Shown here: one piece after another, positions 59,620-64,000 of the stretch | Numbering within the stretch: the stretch's first letter is position 1 | Layout of the letters: every line of letters begins with the position of its first letter | Assembly: GCA_950295325.1 (NCBI GenBank) | Contig: OX485808.1 | Span: 26,990,527 to 27,054,526, forward strand | Length of the DNA stretch: 64,000 bases | Source: Polytrichum commune | Lineage: Eukaryota; Streptophyta; Polytrichopsida; Polytrichales; Polytrichaceae | Direction of reading: 5' to 3' | Translations under genes and position numbers: made by a program | Notes under the pieces: generated by a model | What the model saw: only the letters and a program-made list of their open reading frames with translations | Told to the model about the DNA's origin: nothing | Databases searched by the model: none

Positions 59620-62004
59620 TAAGCACTCATCCAGAATCCAGATTCTCACTCGGGCTGCTATTCATGTCGGGTTTAAGTGGAGGAGGTTGTGAATCCTGGA
59701 GAACTCTGCATCTTTCATTGTGGAGTCATCAATGGCTGAAACCGAAATGTATCTCAGAGTTGATTCCTCCGTGCATGCATCGGAGCAGGCAAGATTTTAT
59801 ATTCTCCTTTCTTCAACAGCACACCAGATTGTGAAGCGGTCTTGACATGTGGCTATGAGTCCAGGTGAATTTGATATATGTAATATACAAGATACAACAT
59901 GGATGGCGGTCAGGCGGTCGCCTCACCATTACTTGGCCATTATGTTCCAATTAATGCTACTTATAAAAGAATAGAGTAGGAGAAGAGAAAGGAAGGACCG
60001 TGATGTTAAAGCGATTCATAATTCATAGGCACATGACCCATGCTATGGAAAGAGGTGGGTTGCCGATCACTGGGCCACCGTTCCGGAAACGATTGGCCTT
60101 TGACGGCAACGTGTTGAACGGAGGATGTGCAGGACATCAATTCATGTGCACAGATCAGGTCGGAACAAGAGTACAGAAGATATTAATTCAGTCTTCTGCG
60201 GTCAAGGAAAGACAAGGCCATTTATGTGTCCTGCTTTACATTCGAGAGGCACCTCCAACCATTAATTCCAGTTGTACTTACATATATCTGCAAGCTGGAC
60301 ACGAAGTATTTCATGTTCTGGAGTTCTAGTGGAGGAATGGAAGAATTAGCGAAGGGATTTAATTCAGAAACACTGACAACAATGGCAGTGAAGAGACATA
60401 CATCCAAACCTTACGAATGCAGATCACTCTTCCACAATACACAGCAATTCCAGATGTAGCTGGTACAAATATGAAACAGGAGGAGCAACTGTTAACAGCA
60501 TTGAGTTTATTGGAAACCCTTTGATCATGTGGCTTGACAGACCCACCTTCAGATGGATGCAGAAATAAGTCAGGGAATCTGCTCTCTGTTACACAGAGCT
60601 TTTGAGAGCCACCGCAATATCTGTTGTAGCTCTGTTCGTGCACTGCCGTGGTCTTTGGCATTTGCTCTGTATTTCAGACTGCAATCCAACGTTGAGAATA
60701 ATTGCGGTTTTGATCATGTTCGTCTTGAGTCTCCCTGCTGATGTGGATAGGTTCAATTATTCCTGTCAAAGTGTGTACCTATTCTGGAGAAATTCCAGGT
60801 CGGACTAACTTTTCTTTGAAGCTGCATTTCAAGTGAATTTACTTCGGAATTGATGTCCATTACATTAAATTTGTACTCTGTTACGTATCTGCATTTCTGA
60901 ATGAGATCTTCCAGGAAATTTCCAACATCCTCTGCCTAACTAAATTCCGAAATACTCTGAATAAGTTATGACAACTTCACTACTGAGGGCATCGACTGTA
61001 TGCAGCCATCGAGCATGCATTACCAACACGTGATTAAGAAACACTGAGTTGTCATGTAATTTGTAAGAGAGACTTTCTATTTCTACGTTTCGCTGCCATA
61101 AAGCCCTCATAAACTCGCATCATACTTTTCGTCTTCCTCTGCTACTTCACAACTACCTCACGTGTAAGGCGGGCTTCCATGCAACTGCACCTTGTGATAT
61201 ATATATATATATACTTCAAAATGCTTCTGCATGCATGTGATCGCCATCAACTTACCTGCCCCTTCAGTCGTCTGAGGTAATCTGCTGCTCCGGACTCCGC
61301 AAATTGATTGTCGTCTTGCATCATTGAGGGTGGTGATGTGCTACGTACAGCAGACTTGCAAACAGAACTCACGTGCTCCACTTCAAACACTTGTTGTCAG
61401 TAAATTTCCATCAGAGCTCTCCACGTTCCGATTCAGTCCTTTCTACACAGTGGAGAACTTGCTAAGGTAAATCCCTGCTCAGGTCATCATCACCATGTCC
61501 ATCGTTTACTAGCTTCAATCAAATTCAGGTTACTTTTCTTTCCGCCGTTTACTTGGTATTATTGCAGAGCAGTGTCTGGGGAGATTTCTAGGCATAATTG
61601 GTCATGATCCTAGTGTTTCCAAGTGCATCCAGTTACATGTTGACATCTATTGGTTTTTCTTGATGAATTCTTCGAGGTATATTCTATAGATTCCTCTAAA
61701 ATGACGGGTAATTTTCTTGGAGTCTTGAACCTCAACCAGTTATTTCTCAAACTCAACCAATTCATGTGTAACTAGCAGTCGGTTCTTGATAAAGCTTCAC
61801 TACACTGATTATCCCAATTAATGACAGTGGTCAAAATCTTGAAGCATGCACTATTTAGCCAAATCTCAAAGTTATCGAGGGCTAAAATTGTTACCAAGTG
61901 ATGTTAAATTCATGAATACATGCTCATTTACCATAGATTTTGAGAAACTTAGTGCATGTTCCAAGGTGTTTGTAGATTAATTAAAAATACATATATGGAA
62001 AGAC
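59620..62004. other. Region without a recognised gene
   Basis: Contains short frames (60003-60329 from an ATG, and others) with no domain, and a short AT run at 61199-61214. No repeats were matched to elsewhere in the window. Confidence 0.4.
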
Positions 62005-62225
62005 ATGTGCTTGTCAATGAGTAGTGCCAAGTGCCGGTACTTTCAGCGAATAATGTTGCTATGAATAGTATTTTTAGTGACTCGTGTTGGGATGAACAAT
62101 GCATCCTAGATCTTTTGGTGGCACTGATTTCATAGCATAAAGAAATTTAATATCACCTTCACTAATTTTCCACACTCACTATTAGCCCCTCCCTTACTAA
62201 CTGGGATAATCAGTGTAGTACCTAT
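62005..62225 (+). repeat. Dispersed repeat, copy 2 (partner at 2.2 kb)
   Basis: Direct-orientation copy of 2180-2410, sharing AGTGCCAAGTGCCGGTACTT, CTAGATCTTTTGGTGGCACT-like and AATATCACCTTCACTAATTT. The copies are about 60 kb apart. Confidence 0.75.
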
Positions 62226-64000
62226 GGCCCCAATTCCCAATTACAATGCTCTCTTATGACCCATTGTTGGAGGATTCTAAACACATGCATTTGGATGTTC
62301 CAGGGTTGTGAGACTTCATATTCTATCACATACCGTAGAGGGTTCACTGTTTTGACAAAAGATAATTATACTTCCCTTGAGTTTTGCCACATGTCAAACT
62401 TAGATTGGTTGAGACCTTTTGAATCCCACATGGAAACTACATTTTGGCATTAGTAAAGATGAAATAGCACCCTCTATGGTGTAATAACACTTATTAAATT
62501 AATGATTATTTAATTGACATGTGATAATAAAGACCATAGTTGGGAAGATTAGAAAATAGAAGGATTTGAAGGGACTATGCTATCATTGAAGAAGGTGTAG
62601 CCGTAGGAAGAGCACATGTTCATATATATGGTCTATACATTTGAGAAGGAAGGAGGAGAGACAAATTTTGATGAATCTCCTCAAACTTATGTGGGAGTGT
62701 CAATAGTCTTTGGGAGTTAGTTCTTGTTAACTTTACCTCAAAAACTTTGTTGATTTTTTTACTAGAAATAGACTTTAAAGTCATTCTTTACATTAATAGA
62801 GGATTAGTTATTGATCCTTGTAAATCGAATTCATCCCAATATGTGATTGTTGGTAGTACTTTTAAAAATATGGTTGAGGAGTGATTTCTCAAACCATCAT
62901 CTAGTCTCATTTGTATTTGCTTGTGAGGACAAGATGTGATTGAATTTGTTTCTATCTATGAGTCAAGATCTACACTTAAAGTCAGTAGTTTTGGAACTTC
63001 TATAAAAAGATGTTTGCATTTAAACTCAAGGAGGTGTGGGGTAGAGATTGCAAACTTACATTGTGTACGTTCAAGGGCTTTGTACCAGTTGCAAGTCTAA
63101 TTGTGGATTACTTGGGGGTGCAACCATTCTTGATTTATGTGTGTATATATCCAAAGTTATATGGGATTTGCAAGGGAAATTTATCGATTGTCGAGTATGA
63201 GAGTTTGTGGACTAAGTGTTACTGGGGCTGGAGCGTTCAGTTGTATCAATTCAATCTATTGTCTGTGAGAAGTCTTGCGAGAGGCACGAGACATGAATTC
63301 ATGAAGAAAGTTATCTTAAACGTTGGTGATTGATAGGGTGTTTGAGTCCTTAATAGCTAGAGTGATTGGGTTGGCATGTTAAGCTTCTCATTAATACAGA
63401 GAGTGAGATTAAGGCTTGATTAAGAATTAAGTTTAAGATGACCATGAGATTGAGTGTCATTCCACTAAAGAGTTCAATCAAGAGAGAAGAATGTAGGGGT
63501 CTGGAATGATCGAGTGAAGATTTTATCTCCATTACTATTCATGAACTCGTGAGGTTGGATGGTTATATTATGTGTAAATCAATAATGGAATTTTTGCAAA
63601 GGCAATGGTCTCCTAGTAAAGAAGAAGAAGTCGGCCATAGAGAAACTAACAGAAGGAAGAGAAGGTTGTTGTTGTAGTATATAGGGATCCCAATTGAATA
63701 TATGTATGTATGAAACCTTGGGAGCAGGAAGTTGAAGTTGAACATACCGTAGTTTTAATTAAAAGAATAAGCTCAGTAGGAAATCCGCAACCCTTGGTAT
63801 AATAGGGAGATGAAAGGTTAAAAGTGGAAAGACTATCGGTTGCCAAGGCAAAACAATTTATGGACAAAAATTTGAGGAAAATCACCACTACTGGTACCTT
63901 GAGGGAGGTAGTTGCCTAAAGGTTAATGGTTGAAATTGCAACATATGTTGTTAACTATTTCAATCTTGTTCATCCAAGCTAATAATTTGATTGGGGAGTT
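62226..64000. other. Right-edge region, no gene recognised
   Basis: AT-rich sequence. One ATG-started frame of 107 codons (63010-63333) has no known domain. The composition and phrase-like structure resemble LTR or other transposon flank, but no duplicate LTR is visible in the window. Confidence 0.4.

Noticed and set aside
60003-60329. ATG-started 108-codon frame
   Set aside because: No domain, no splice model and no codon pattern distinct from the flanks; not supported as a gene.

Overview
The window is nuclear DNA of a land plant. The evidence is spliced genes with GT/AG introns, plant-type cell-wall glycosyltransferases, TTTAGGG-type telobox motifs upstream of ribosomal protein genes, and many small TIR transposons. 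Six genes were rebuilt exon by exon from reading frames and splice sites. A seventh, retroelement-derived model is provisional. Gene density is low (about seven genes in 64 kb), introns are long and repeat-filled, and the uS14 protein departs from the angiosperm form in its second half. That favours a non-flowering land plant (fern, lycophyte, bryophyte or gymnosperm), but the sequence alone does not fix the clade.

Layout. 0-3.2 kb: repeats, including an inverted copy of sequence found at 9.7-10.0 kb. 3.2-6.1 kb (+): a complete five-exon IRX10-type GT47 glucuronoxylan xylosyltransferase. 10.0-11.3 kb (-): ribosomal protein uS14 (RPS29) with a 9-nt last exon. 11.9-31.4 kb (+): a 36-exon DHX29-like DExH RNA helicase of about 1521 residues, divergent from uS14 and sharing its roughly 600-bp upstream region. 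Its introns hold four or more families of short interspersed repeats, some nested, a 5S-rRNA-like segment and one probable GC-AG intron. 34.0-35.1 kb (-): ribosomal protein eS21 (RPS21) with a telobox. 35.8-40.6 kb: a cluster of nested TIR/foldback elements. 42.5-42.8 kb (+): an intronless, GC-rich acyl-CoA-binding protein. 47.1-50.6 kb (+): a second GT47 (exostosin family) of a different clade, with an N-terminal membrane anchor. 52.8-55.5 kb (+): a putative three-exon gene joining a retrotransposon gag-like domain to a degenerate RNase H-like domain. 55.5-64 kb: mostly unassigned DNA with short ORFs and one repeat shared with 2.2 kb.

Function. The two GT47 genes act in Golgi polysaccharide synthesis (xylan for IRX10; unknown acceptor for the other). 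uS14, eS21 and the DHX29-like helicase all belong to the 40S/translation machinery, and uS14 and the helicase are head-to-head. The most unusual items are the gag/RNase H gene model, the apparent uS14 3'-flank duplication at the left edge (predicting a second uS14 copy just outside the window), and transposon nestings whose insertion sites can be resolved by comparing repeat copies inside the window.
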